Below, piece by piece: positions 49,218-60,800 of a stretch of DNA of 64,000 bases. The translations under genes were made by a program, and so were the position numbers. The DNA comes from Coffea arabica (taxonomy: Eukaryota > Streptophyta > Magnoliopsida > Gentianales > Rubiaceae), in contig NC_092312.1 of assembly GCF_036785885.1 (NCBI RefSeq), positions 17,378,001 to 17,442,000 on the forward strand, written 5' to 3'. Each line of letters opens with the position of its first letter. Position 1 is the stretch's first letter. A model generated the notes under the pieces. The model saw only the letters and a list, made by a program, of their open reading frames with translations, ran no database searches and had not been told where the DNA came from.

Positions 49218-50667
49218 GTTATCTCTATTTTCCTTCCTTTTAGATGAATTTAGGGTTTCAATTCGGGAGACTTTATATGTTGCAATCCTTGTTTGTGTTT
49301 TTTTTTTTTTCGTTTAATGGATAAGCGGAATGAAGTTATCTTTTTTTTTTTGGTGCTTAATTTTTTGTTCAAGAGCAGAAAAGTGACTGTCTTGGTGCTT
49401 ATTTGTTTCTTGATCGTTTCTTTCATTCTTCAGTTTTCTCAGGCCAACAGTTTCTTTACTCTATAATTTTTTATTTTTGGGCCTGAATGCATTTATAGAC
49501 TGGATAATTGTTTGAAATTTCTTAAAGAAAAAGATAATTGATTGGAATTATTTAAAGAAAGGGGGGATGCAAATTGTGTGTGTGGAATCTTTCGTCTTTT
49601 ACTGAATTAGATTGCTCTGGTTTAGAATCCAATTATTTTTTGATCTGCTGTTGGTTTCTAGTTTCAGCGCTTGTCTCAAAGTTGTTTCTTGATGATTTTT
49701 TACTAAAAAAAATGGTTTTCCTGGATATGAACTTTATTTCCAATGAAACGCGTTGGAGAAATTTGCTTGATGTTGGGTAGTTAACTGCAGAAATCCTGTA
49801 AAGCAATTACATTGCAATTAAGTGCTTTATGGATGGGCACGCTGAATTTGTCTCCTTGAAAGATTGGTGTCTGGCAATTTCATGCGTCAGAGATCGAAGA
49901 AATGTATTGGTATTTACACAATTGGTCGACATAAGGAGGCAGGTATAGGTGGGAGTTGGAGTATTTTAGTTTTTAAACAGAGAGTTTATCTTTATGGATA
50001 ATAACATGGTGAATATCTTATGTTTGAACTACAATGGCATTGATTCTGAAGATGTATTTGAGATAAGTAATGCTGATTGAGGAACGCGTACTTGGCATAA
50101 TTTTGTCAATCTGGAAGCTGTATTGCTATAAATATTCTTCTTCTTCCTACCAATTTAAACTGCATTCTTTTCTAGTTAAGGGCTTTACAGAGCAGGGGCA
50201 TACAAAACGTTATGATTAGTCTGCACCAGTCTACCCAGAGCCTCTGGACGTTGAGGTACTTGGGTCTGTCTTCCAAGTTTGGGATATATTTTCTGGGGGA
50301 AGGGGGGAGATGGAGCAATTTCTTAGTGCAATTGTTAATTTTCTAGAATTATTGAAATGCCTATGAGGGATTGGAGCTTTGAGTGAATAGATGGGCTTGC
50401 TGTCTATCTCTTTATATGGACAACTTTTCACTACTTCTCAACATTCCTGTTATCCTTTTTTAGCCGATTAAGAGGGAATTTAGGGGTTTATATTGAAGTT
50501 GGCATCATTCCACTGCTTCTTTCGATCAAAGTATTCGGTATTCTCAAGGAGATTTGTATAAACTATTTACATGTGTATTTTTTTTGTGTTTACTTATTGC
50601 TTTAGTGTTTGAATTCTGACTTTGAGCACTAAACGCTTCTCCTCATCATTTTCTTAACCTGTTGCAG
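49218..50667 (+). other. Probable 5' UTR intron of the NYN gene
   Basis: A good donor (catccag|gttatctc at 49218) and acceptor (cctgttgcag at 50667) frame a T-rich, intron-like stretch with no conserved frame. The leader exon ahead of it would be C/T-rich. This is inferred from splice signals and composition. Confidence 0.5.
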
Positions 50668-50690
50668 GGTTCTGTGAACCTCATAATTTC

Positions 50691-50702
50691 ATGATTGAGT
50701 GA
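50691..50702 (+). promoter_or_regulatory. Three-codon uORF whose stop overlaps the NYN start (TGATG)
   Basis: ATG ATT GAG TGA ends at 50702, the A of the main ATG. The stop and start share one base, an arrangement that allows termination-reinitiation. It lies after the inferred leader splice, so it should be in the mature mRNA. Confidence 0.45.
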
Positions 50703-52285
50703 TGGAAAATCCAAGTACGTCTACCATGGTAATATCTTCAGAATCCTTAGAGCAAACTGGGAAATTAGTTGCAAATGCATACACGAGCGTGCCACAGCTT
50801 CCTCTGCAGCAAAGCCGGAACTCATCTCAGGGTGCTGTGGCTATACTTTGGGATATTGAGAACTGTCCCGTTCCTAGTGATGTACGCCCAGAAGATGTAG
50901 CTATCAACATAAGAATGGCGCTGCGAGTCCATCCTGTAATTAGGGGAGCTGTGACACTGTTCTCTGCATATGGAGATTTTAATGCCTTTCCCAGGAGGTT
51001 AAGGGAAGGGTGCCAGAGAACTGGTGTAAAACTCACAGATGTCCCTAACGGGAGGAAGGATGCAGCAGACAAAGCCATCTTAGTTGACATGTTTCTTTTT
51101 GCTCTTGATAACCCTCCACCGTCTTACATCATGTTGATCTCAGGAGATGTTGACTTTGCTCCTGCACTTCACATTCTTGGGCAACGTGGCTACACAGTGA
51201 TTCTTGTCATTCCTTCTGGGGTAGGCGTTTCGTCTGCTCTATCTAATGCAGGTAGCTTTGTTTGGGACTGGCCTAGTGTTGCTCGAGGGGAAGGGTTTTT
51301 GCCTTCTGCTAAGATTTTTACTCCTCCTCGTGGGAATCCCGCAGATATTGCTGCATTTCTGGTGGGATGTCATTTAAATGACAATGCAGATTGTCAAAAT
51401 GAAGAAGAAGCTATAGTATATAGAGGAATTTCACAAAGGTTTTATAATACTTGGGATTTCTCAATGGTATCACAGTCTTTAGGTGAATATAACAGTAATT
51501 CAATTTCCATTCCTGGTTTTCCCGCAACATTGAGGTCACACAGTCTGCCATCTGGTTTCAATGAAGTTTTGGCTGGAAATCTTGCTCCTTGTAACCAAAA
51601 TGACTTGGTTTGGGTACAGCCCGGAGATTTAAATGGTTTAAAGGGACAGTTGGTGAAGTTGCTTCAATTGTCTGGAGGCTGTTTACCTCTTACTCGTGTT
51701 CCTGCAGAATACCAAAAGATTTATGGAAGGCCTCTTTATGTTTCACAGTATGGGTCGTGCAAGCTTGTGAATCTTCTCAAGAAAATGGCTGATACACTTG
51801 TTGTTGAGGGGAAAGGGCAAAAGAAACTTGTCTGTCTCCGTAACTCAAGAGGTGGACAATGTGCACCTCCGGTGGTTTTGGCAAAGAAGGAAAGAAACGG
51901 AAAAGGTGCTCAGGAGGATAATGCTGATGTAGTAGCTGTAGCTGGATCTTCAGATGAGTGTTCAGAAGAGGAAAGGGTTGTCATAGAACAAGATGAAAGG
52001 ACAGGAGGTAAGTGCGGTTCAGGAATGGCAGCTCATTCTCAAATGAATAATCAAAGCCTTGAAAAATTCAAATATGAGCTTCAAGAAATTCTTGTGAGCT
52101 ATTCTTGTAGGGTTTTCCTGGGTTGTTTTGAGGCAATATATGAGCAAAGATACAAGAGACAACTGGAATATCAGAACTTTGGTGTGAGTGAGCTGGGGGA
52201 GCTTCTAGAGAAGGTGCAAGATGTAGTTGTGCTGCAAGAGGAACCAGTAAGCAAAAGAAAGTTTCTGGTTGCTATTGGTGGCTAA
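50702..52285 (+). CDS. NYN-domain RNase-like protein with two LOTUS (OST-HTH) domains
   Basis: Single coding exon of 527 residues, related to MARF1/limkain b1. NYN domains are PIN-like metal-dependent RNases; LOTUS domains bind RNA or partner helicases. The NYN domain (about residues 44-200) has the acidic residues expected of the active site: AVAILWDIENCPVPSD, then GRKDAADKAILVDMFLFALD, then LISGDVDFAPALHILGQRGY. LOTUS 1 (about 300-385) contains LKGQLVKLLQLSGGCLPLTR and IYGRPLYVSQYG. LOTUS 2 (about 450-525) contains FKYELQEILVSYSCRVFLGC. An acidic Ser/Glu-rich linker joins them. The start is the ATG at 50702, since the codon before it is GTG and a stop lies just upstream. Arabidopsis relatives are labelled putative endonuclease or glycosyl hydrolase. 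The RNA target is unknown. Confidence 0.9.
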   Translation: MENPSTSTMVISSESLEQTGKLVANAYTSVPQLPLQQSRNSSQGAVAILWDIENCPVPSDVRPEDVAINIRMALRVHPVIRGAVTLFSAYGDFNAFPRRLREGCQRTGVKLTDVPNGRKDAADKAILVDMFLFALDNPPPSYIMLISGDVDFAPALHILGQRGYTVILVIPSGVGVSSALSNAGSFVWDWPSVARGEGFLPSAKIFTPPRGNPADIAAFLVGCHLNDNADCQNEEEAIVYRGISQRFYNTWDFSMVSQSLGEYNSNSISIPGFPATLRSHSLPSGFNEVLAGNLAPCNQNDLVWVQPGDLNGLKGQLVKLLQLSGGCLPLTRVPAEYQKIYGRPLYVSQYGSCKLVNLLKKMADTLVVEGKGQKKLVCLRNSRGGQCAPPVVLAKKERNGKGAQEDNADVVAVAGSSDECSEEERVVIEQDERTGGKCGSGMAAHSQMNNQSLEKFKYELQEILVSYSCRVFLGCFEAIYEQRYKRQLEYQNFGVSELGELLEKVQDVVVLQEEPVSKRKFLVAIGG

Positions 52286-54121
52286 AATGGTTCTGCCTTC
52301 CTGCAGTTGATGTTTTGCTGTCATTTATTTAACTATAATTCACGTCTAAGGTGGTATGCATTTTTCCAAATCTTTTTTTTTTCCATTCTTACTGCGCTGC
52401 ATAAAATAGAAAGAGGGAGGAAGCGGTGTTATTTTCTAATGGACTTGGTCTTCATAGAATATTCCGAATTGTTTGATGTGATTCTCAGGCCTGAGATCGA
52501 TTAGTTTAAAAACTTAACATTTTCCTGTATCAACTAATTATGCAACTCGTAATTTTGATTTTCATTCCCTATTTTTTTGGTGGGGGGAGGTGTAGACATT
52601 TTGTACACTTCACAGCATGCACAATTAAGAAATAGAAAATTATTATTTTATTCACTTTGTTCATAAAGCCTGGAACTCTAAGTTGGACCATTGTTGTCTT
52701 TGATTAATTTTGCTTCTTCTTGTAAAAGCTAGTGCCCTATGCTATCTGTTCTAAATCTATTTAGTTAGTTGAGCTTTTGGATTTTGAGTTTTTAAATGTT
52801 CATTTCTTAGAAATTTGTTGATGTACCAGTTTTATTCCTTCAAAACTTTGAACTAAAGTTACCTCCATCTTCTGAATGTGATCAATGAATTACTGGGTCA
52901 CAATGATATTTTGGTTCCTGTGAGTGTCATTGATTTTCCTCCATTTGCTTGCTTAAATCATTGGATTGGGTGTTTGAATTCCTAATCAAGGCATTCTGCT
53001 TTCAGATAATGTTGCTTTTGAAGAGGTCCTGTTCCTGGAGATAGCTGCAGTAAGCAAATGTTTGAGATGCAATTGCTTTCCCGTTGACGTAGTTGATAAT
53101 TCCACAATCAAGATTCTGTTGCAATGGTTAAAATCCAATGAAGATTTGCATTCTTTCATATTAATAATCCAATCTGAGTGAAGGAAAAGGAAGAAGCCAG
53201 TAACTTATCCTAGCAGGTTGCGTTGAAAAGGACACTCTTTTAAGTGAACCTTCAGCATTCACGTCAGATAAGTCAAAAATGCAAGGATTTTTGTCTAGAT
53301 CTCTATCTGTTTCTCTTCAGCCAAATATTGGAGAAGTGCTAGAACGGCTATAAAGTCTACGGCTATAAAGTCTGGTTAAGTGGTGCAGCTCTCAGAATCA
53401 GTCTCCAATTTTGAGTTTCCACTTCGAGGTCCATCCCGGTGGGGCCAGTATACAGGGAGGTGCTGGATAGAGATCTGAGGCTGATAGTTTTGGCTTTGAA
53501 ACAACGGCTACAAGCAACTTTTTCCTTTCCAGCTGTATTCCAGGTGAACTGCCACATGCACTTGGAAATCTTATAATCTGGTTCATGTCTAGGCCATGTA
53601 TACTGGAGAACAGCCAGTCATCTGTCATCAGGATATGCAGTCGCTGCATATTTTGTAGCATTATGTGCTTTTGCTGATCATGTGGAGATATATGTGTACT
53701 GGTTTTGCCAAGAATGTGTCGTTTCTTGAGTATCCACTGATATACCGGTACATGCTGGCCCTTTGAGAAGTTAGTCGAGGCAGTTTCAGTGAGCATTGAG
53801 TGGAGCAGTTTGTAGTGCTTTGGTTCTTCTTCATTAACCCCCCTCCTTCAGCCTTTGTTCCTTTTTGCATCTGTCTGCCTTTTCCCATGTTTGGTGTGTT
53901 TTTTCTTTGTTTCCCATGTGATTGGTCACATGCATAATTATACTTTTTTATTAGTTGCTGTAGATAGATGTGATCGTCTCACTTGTCCTGTTCAATTCTG
54001 GATGAAGCATGGACTCTTTGCTGAACATCCTGTTTTATTCGATCGGATTTTTGGAGCTTTATCAAAATGGCAGACTGTAATCTTTGCTCTTTGATCTAAT
54101 TCTTCTGTTGGTTACAATAGC
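52286..54121. other. Spacer between NYN gene and subtilase pseudogene
   Basis: Probably begins with the NYN 3' UTR. Frames on the minus strand at 53363-53888 resemble no family. A 15 bp direct repeat, acggctataaagtct, occurs twice near 53345-53375. No gene is recognised. Confidence 0.5.
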
Positions 54122-56630
54122 TCAAGGTGCAAAAGCAGATACTATAGGACTCCTTACAACATGTGTTCCTTTGTCCTCATACCAGGTTAAGAAGCCATAG
54201 TTACCAGTGTAATAGATAGTTGGGTAAAGTCCCAAATCGATCTCTACAGTCAAGTTGAACGTTGACGTGCTGTATTTTCGTGGGAAATAGATTGTTGTTG
54301 GTTGCACAAAGACCTTTATACCTGACGGGGCTTCAACTGTTGCATGATATGCGCATTTTGCATCAACCACATTAGTTGACACCCTCTTGAAGGTGTAACT
54401 GGTAGAATTTGTATTGTTTAATATGACAATGAAAGAAGGGTATTGAGATCAAGGCTTGCTTCAAAGGAGACATTGGATCTTCTTGTGATGGTCCGGAGCT
54501 GTTTTGTCGTGTAATTCAGTGCGCGCACGCAGTTGATGTAGTCTTGAACCCCTATATCATATACAAGGCCAGGATCCATGGTCTTGTTAGGATTAACATG
54601 TCCTCCACCGAAGTCCAGAGGGGTGCCAGCAACTCCAGTGATGATGTCCATGATTGGATTATTTGCATTGTCAAGAATATCAGCAGTTGCCATCATTGCG
54701 GAGCGGATTGCAGCAGGACTCCAGTCCTTGTGTGCAGCTTTCGGCGATTCAGCTATGCCTACTATGTGAGGGGATGTGCCGGAAACAAGTGCATAATCTG
54801 TAAGCAAAAAGTCATCTCCAATTGATGCACTAGCCCTGTTGGGCGCCCATGCCCCCCATGCATCAACACCAGGAGACAAGATATCAGGTTTTAGGATCCA
54901 TGGTGCATGGAGAACAGGCCCTCGTGAAGAAAAATCTGCTACCTGAGGAGCTGCTTTTGTTCCAAGCAAGGTTACCTGGAACTTAATGCTGACGGTTTTA
55001 TGATGTAATTTTTCACCAAATCTCCATCCCTCGGGTTTACTGTTACAAATGGCTTGTCAAAGTCTTTGTAACTCGTAGAAACTGCCCAGAATCAGAACTG
55101 AAGACGCCTCCGGCAGCTCCAGTCCTATACATCTCGAACAATTGTTGGAACACTGATATTTCATCATTGAAGTCACAGAAGATGTATTTTCCTTTAACAT
55201 CATCTGGATTGAGGGTATAGAGTCGCAAATTTCCTTGCTTATATTACCGTGACAATAATAAATAGGAACCCTGTCTGCTAGCAGATTTTGTGGATGGACT
55301 GATTTTCCAACTACTAGAATTTTTCCATCACCAAGAGTGACTCAAGCAGACAAATTGCGGTCTATGGTGCTTGCTCTCACCGTGTTGATCCAAGGAGCTC
55401 CATTGAGGATAGTGTAGGCATGCGGGCCTCTGTTTCCTGCAGAACATGCTACAAATATGCCTCTCTCAATTTCGAGGAATTTCTGATACAAGTATTCAAT
55501 TAGTTCGGACTTGTTTAGTATTGAATTGGGACCAAGACAAACAAAGTTCTTCTAGCGAAGAAGCCCATGCTTCTTTTGTTGAAATAAGGACAAATGGTTA
55601 GATTCGACATTTCTTAAGAATTGACTTGGTGAAATCTTCCATTTCATATATCATAAAAAGGAATGATCCATCGGGTTTGGGATTGCTCTCTGATAATGGA
55701 TCAGATTGCACCAATATCAATCCGTTTTCTTCCATTTATGCAAAAGTTCCCATCGCAATTGGGTCTTCATAAAAGGGAGTACTGAAGAATCCTAGAGACA
55801 ATGACAAAAGATCAACTCCATCTTCAATGGCTTGATTTATGCCAGCAAGGATGTCTATGGCTGCTGCATCACTGGTGTCGTTCAGAAACTGGACTTTATA
55901 CATGGCCAGTCTGGCCTTGGGGACCATGCCTGTTGCTGTTCCATTGGCAAATGGCGCTGCACTGCCAGCAGCCAGGGATGACGTCTGGGTTCCATGGCCT
56001 AAGAAATCCCTGGGAGAATTGTAGTCATAAATTGTAGATATGTGAGCCCTGCTTGTCTTATCCCCTTGCTAAGTGAACGAGCTCCAATGAGTTTCTTGTT
56101 GCAGTTTGAGGAGTTTAAATGAAGTTCCAGTTTCACAAGTACCTCCCCAGCAGCCTGGCACTGGGGGCATCCCATCATCACGGAAACTAGCACTTTCTGG
56201 CCATATACCGGTGACCACAATGCCAATTATCAAATCATCGCCAAAGTCAGAAACAGGCCACTGTCCCGTTTGTAGGCTGAGTCCTAGAAGCTTAGGTGTG
56301 GGTTGTGTGAAGGTGCCCGAATGTTTCTTCATAGGTGGCAAGATGACCTGGCATTTTCTCCAGCTGTTCTAAATGGTACCGGGATAGAAATGCACTGAAT
56401 CCATCCATCGCATTTTCACAAGTGCAAAGATGGATGGTGGGGGATGCCATCTGGAGATGACAGGGAGGTGATGGTTGACGTGTACCAGCTGTGGCGAGTT
56501 GAGAATGGTGCTGGCATTTTTGACTTGCCCTTGTGGATGATGCAAGACTAGTTCTGCGATCATCAGGAAGGGAGAACGACATGGCAATGAGGGAGAAAGT
56601 TATGCAGATGGGCAGTGAAGTACGGAAGTG
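54122..56630 (-). pseudogene. Subtilisin-like protease (SBT1 type) pseudogene
   Basis: Intact SBT1 proteins are secreted serine proteases of about 750 residues with signal peptide, I9 propeptide, peptidase S8 domain with PA insert, and Fn3-like tail. Remnants appear in that order: PICITFSLIAMSFSLP (signal-like), AMDGFSAFLSRYHLEQLEKM and HLATYEETFGHLHTTHT (propeptide), IIGIVVTGIWPESASF, then [16 protein letters not shown] with the catalytic His, then [47 protein letters not shown], and the Fn3-like end HVVRSPIVSAFAP. The frame is broken by several shifts and stops. The catalytic Asp position reads V where the family has VDTGIWPES, and the residues after the catalytic Ser (GTSMA-PH) are deleted. 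A plastid ycf2 fragment (about 55470-55741) splits the S8 domain. It is not functional. Confidence 0.9.
55470..55741 (+). other. ycf2: Nuclear insertion of plastid DNA (ycf2 fragment)
   Basis: On the plus strand, antisense to the subtilase remnant, one frame reads [20 protein letters not shown], then [18 protein letters not shown], a TAG stop, [17 protein letters not shown], and [17 protein letters not shown] with [11 protein letters not shown] recognise this as internal ycf2 of land-plant chloroplasts. It lies exactly between the subtilase pieces [12 protein letters not shown] and [11 protein letters not shown], which should be adjacent. The in-frame stop shows it has aged in the nucleus. 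Borders are set by where subtilase similarity resumes. Confidence 0.85.
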
Positions 56631-57874
56631 CTGCCCCGTCTTGGATCCTTGAGATTGGGTGGCTAAAGGGATCTGAAGTATCTTCTATAAATATCTCTGG
56701 CAAATTCACTGAATCCTGGATACATGAGAGGATGGATCAATGTGTAATCGGCAAGATCAATGGCTACATTGGAACCTTGGAAGTTCGCGCATCATTGTAA
56801 ACACATATAATGCAGACGTAGACAGATTCTTCATTTCAATCGCCAACAGATTGGATCAATCGTCGCACTAACATTACTGCTTGTCCTTTGCATGCTTACC
56901 GTCCATCTTTAGATACGAACTAGTAATTTGGACATGGCACTAGCAGATGAGATGCCTTGGATACACGTATAAAGTACGACAACAATTAATGATGTTGATT
57001 AGGATAAACGCCTTGCAAGACGATCGAACCCAGGCATTTTCATGGTAATACAAGTTTGAGCGTTATGGATAATGACGGAATTGGCAACATAGATTTGCCA
57101 AAAGTTAAAGCCCATTCCAAAGAAATAGTGCAAAAAATATATTAATTTTGGGGTGGGGTGGGGAGGGGAGTGGGATTGGAAACTGGGTGCGTTTTCTGTC
57201 ATGGTTCCGGGCAGATTAGTGCTGCTCAGAGGGGTTTATCTCTTTGATCTATGATGTTAGAACTCGGAAGATGACATGCTCATACAACATTTCGCTGCTG
57301 GTCAGAATTGCTGCATTTTGCAGGATGATGTGTTATTCAAATTCATTGATAGAGAAACTGTTTAAATATGATCGAGGATGTTTGTTGCTCAAGCGTCAAA
57401 GTAGGAAAAAGGAGTTCATTACGACTTTACTAGTGACGGCGGAAGCATTATGCTTCCATATCACAAGAGAGAAAGGTGCATTCTACCTCCCAAAAGAATC
57501 ACATATAATGATGCTTCTTTTTAACCTACAAGTACCATGCCATTGCCATTTGACATACCAAGAAGGAAAACTCAAACAAAGCTTCTCAACAATCTCATTG
57601 TTCCCCAAAATTGCAAGGGCGTAGCATTCTGAATTACCATTTGCATCAGAGGTAGCCCTAGAAATCAATATAGCAATAGGGAATAAAAAAAAAAAAACAA
57701 TTGCAAGCTTCTCCATTGTCCCCGACGTCGCTAGCTGGTTTAGAACAGGATAATGCTCGCACTCGTATGAAACCAAGATGTCCTTCCAGCTAAATGAATC
57801 ACTGCATTTACCACCAGCTCACAACTTTGTGAATACACAGTGCTGTCTCTTGCCAAGGAGCTGAATAAAAAGTC
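56631..57874. other. Spacer between subtilase pseudogene and receptor kinase
   Basis: Contains the former promoter side of the subtilase remnant and the 3' UTR side of the receptor kinase. A short minus-strand frame (57483-57716) starts like a signal peptide but runs through a poly-A tract and has no family. No supported gene. Confidence 0.5.
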
Positions 57875-60800
57875 TCAAATAGATGGTAAGTTGGAAGGAG
57901 ACTGTGGAGAGTTGAGTAGAAAGCTTCTGCTACAATGAGACCTAGATGTGCTTGAAGAAGAAGCCAGGCACCTTCCATCCCCACTATGAAAGATTCCCTC
58001 ACCCCTATGCAGTTTACTGCTGCTCATCCTTCCGCTTCCATTATACTCTCCATCTTCAACTGCTTCAACAAAGCTGCTGTGCAATGGATCTGCACACTCA
58101 TATAAAACCCTCAGGACCTGCTTGATTGAAGGCCTTGCTTGCCCTTCCCTCCGAGTGCACCATCTAACAATTCCTACGACAGTTTGAAGTTGATCAAAGT
58201 CGAAAGCATCCCCAATTCTGGGGTCAACAAGCTCAGTTATCGGTGACTCTGATGTCATATATGCTTGAGACCATTCTACCAAATTTTTGTTGTCCTGTAT
58301 TGCTCGTCTTGCAGTCAGCAACTCTAGTAATACAACCCCATAACTATATACATCACTTTTTTCTGTAAGCTCTTGGGACACTACATACTCAGGATCCATA
58401 TAACCTATAAATTGTGCATTATTTATGCACATTAGAAGTCACATAATTCATTGCTTAATGAGGGAAAACAGCATCCTTCCATTTTTTTTGTCTTTTTCAA
58501 AAACTTTGTAGACAGAGAGTGCTTTCTGACCTGGAGTCCCCCTAATATCTGTATTTACAGGTTCAAAGCAAATGGAACCATCTTTCGAAGCATGCGCAAG
58601 ACCAAAATCTGCAACCTGAAAGACAATGATAATTAGCCTTAAGGTCAGAGATGTTTTTCTGAAAAGATAATTGCAAGGATTGTATACGCATATTCCTTCA
58701 GTTGAATATATTCATATAGTAAAACTCTATGGAAGAGAAACCTGAGAATAAAGAAAAAAATTATAAATTACATCTAAGCAACATAAAGAGATCAATTTTG
58801 TATTTGTAGTTGACAAAATACCAAAAAAAGAAAATATTAGTCATTGCGTCTTTCAGTTTTTTCTTCCTACTCTTTTTTCTTTTGGTTTGTAGGTCTGGCA
58901 TTGCGTTGCACAATAAAAGATGTAAATCTGAAGGAAAAGATTTTGGGCCCAAAGAACAACGACTTGAGAGAGACAGACAGCAGAAAGGATAATTTCTTTT
59001 CTGAAAATGAAAAATTCGGCATTGAACTTCTGCAGCCTTTAAAACGTAACAAACTAAACATAGAACCAGAGACTGAGCTCACATATTTACCTTTGCCACA
59101 AAGTTCTCGTCAAGTAATATATTGCTTGACTTGATGTCCCTGTGGCACAGAGGGGGATCACAATAGAAGTGAAGGTAATCCTGCAAGCAGAGATGGAACC
59201 ATAAGCTTTGAACAGAAAATATGTCAAAAATAAACGCTCTTAAAACTTCTAGTAACTTAATTGACTTGTTCACTATATCGGCACTTGATAGAAATTACCA
59301 AAGCATTTGCAACATCAATGGCAATCTGAATTCTTGAACGCCAGCTAAGGGGACTTTTATCAGGACCTGAACACAACAAATTCAGAATGGACAACAAATG
59401 AGGAATAGCTCAATTAGGTTTAAGTTTTCAGTTAACATTGATCAAACTCTCAAGATGGCGTTTCCTTTCTCGCTTAACGATTAAACTTCAGCAAAATACA
59501 TTTTCAGGAAATAAGGCCATACAGTGAAGATGATCTTTCAAGCTTCCGTTTGCCATATATTCATATACAAGAAACCTGCATAAAGTTCATGGACTTCCAG
59601 GTAAGCTGGCACATCTGACTCAACTACAGCCTAAAAACTAAAACCATAAACATGTCCTTATGACCATAAAATTCAAGAGACAAAAGGGAAAGATAGGGAA
59701 CACGTATACATATTTACGTGAATGAGTAAACCTCTCTTGTTTCTCAATGCAGAAGCCTTTCAAAGCAACAAGATGACGATGATGTAGCCGAGCAAGGAGC
59801 TCTATTTCTCTGCAGAACTCGTCCTCTGCTTGTTCTGAGATTTTATTCATCCTTTTCACTGCTGCCACAAGACCACCCTCAAACTCAGCTTTGTACACTG
59901 TGCCAAATCCTCCTTCCCCAATTTTGGTGCTAAAATAATTTGTTGCCTTCTTTGTATCCTTGTAGCTGAATTTTCTGAATGTACACGGAGGACCTGCATA
60001 TAGTTCAGCCCATCCAACAAAAGAGGCAAAAACCCGGGAAGCTGAAATTACACCTTCTTATGCCACATTTTGGAGAGTATGCAAAGGAAAAAATGATAAA
60101 TGTACCTTCCTGAAGCTTCCTTGTAGGATGGTGAAAAACTTTTGGACAGGTCCTATCAAATGTATCAGAAGAGTCTAGCTCTTCGTTTTTTGTACGGATA
60201 AGAAAGATTAAGACAGCTAGCATCACCAAGGCCATTACGGTAATGGCAATGCCAATACCTGGGACCAATGTCAGGTGGTAGGGGTGGCCTTTGTCCTTAA
60301 GGGGTGCACTCAAGGAAAGCTGACTTGGGCTGCTAGCAGGAACGGGTGGACTTGGTGAGGTTTGCGGAGACAGCAAAGGAGACAACACTGAAAATCCAAA
60401 ATGCAATAGAAACCAAATTTGATTTTGCATCGAATGTAAATTGAAGGTACAATATGTGATCTTCAAATGAATATGCGATGTAAATGATAGGAATAGATAT
60501 CCAGCATTTAGAAAGTATTTCAGTGATTAAGAATAACTTAATCCAGCATTTAGAAAGTATTTCAGTGATTAAGAATCAACTTAGTGAATTAATGGAATCA
60601 CAGATGATGAAGCAACACAAATCTCAGACAAATAATTCAGACTACAAAATTCACATTCAACTGGCAACTTATACATCTGAGATTAACAAGTCTAGATTAA
60701 TTATATGCCACAATGATCCAGGTGGAGGTTATTTTCAACTATCTGAAGAATATTCTAAAAAATGAAAGCAAATTTGAAGAAATAGACTGGACATGGTGGC

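Noticed and set aside
53363-53888. Overlapping minus-strand frames after the subtilase remnant
   Set aside because: No domain or family pattern, frames overlap each other, and they lie beyond the end of the subtilase coding region.
57483-57716. Short minus-strand frame starting MEKLAIVFFFLFPIAILIS, resembling a secreted peptide
   Set aside because: The hydrophobic stretch is partly encoded by a poly-A run, there is no recognised mature peptide, and it lies in the likely 3' region of the receptor kinase.
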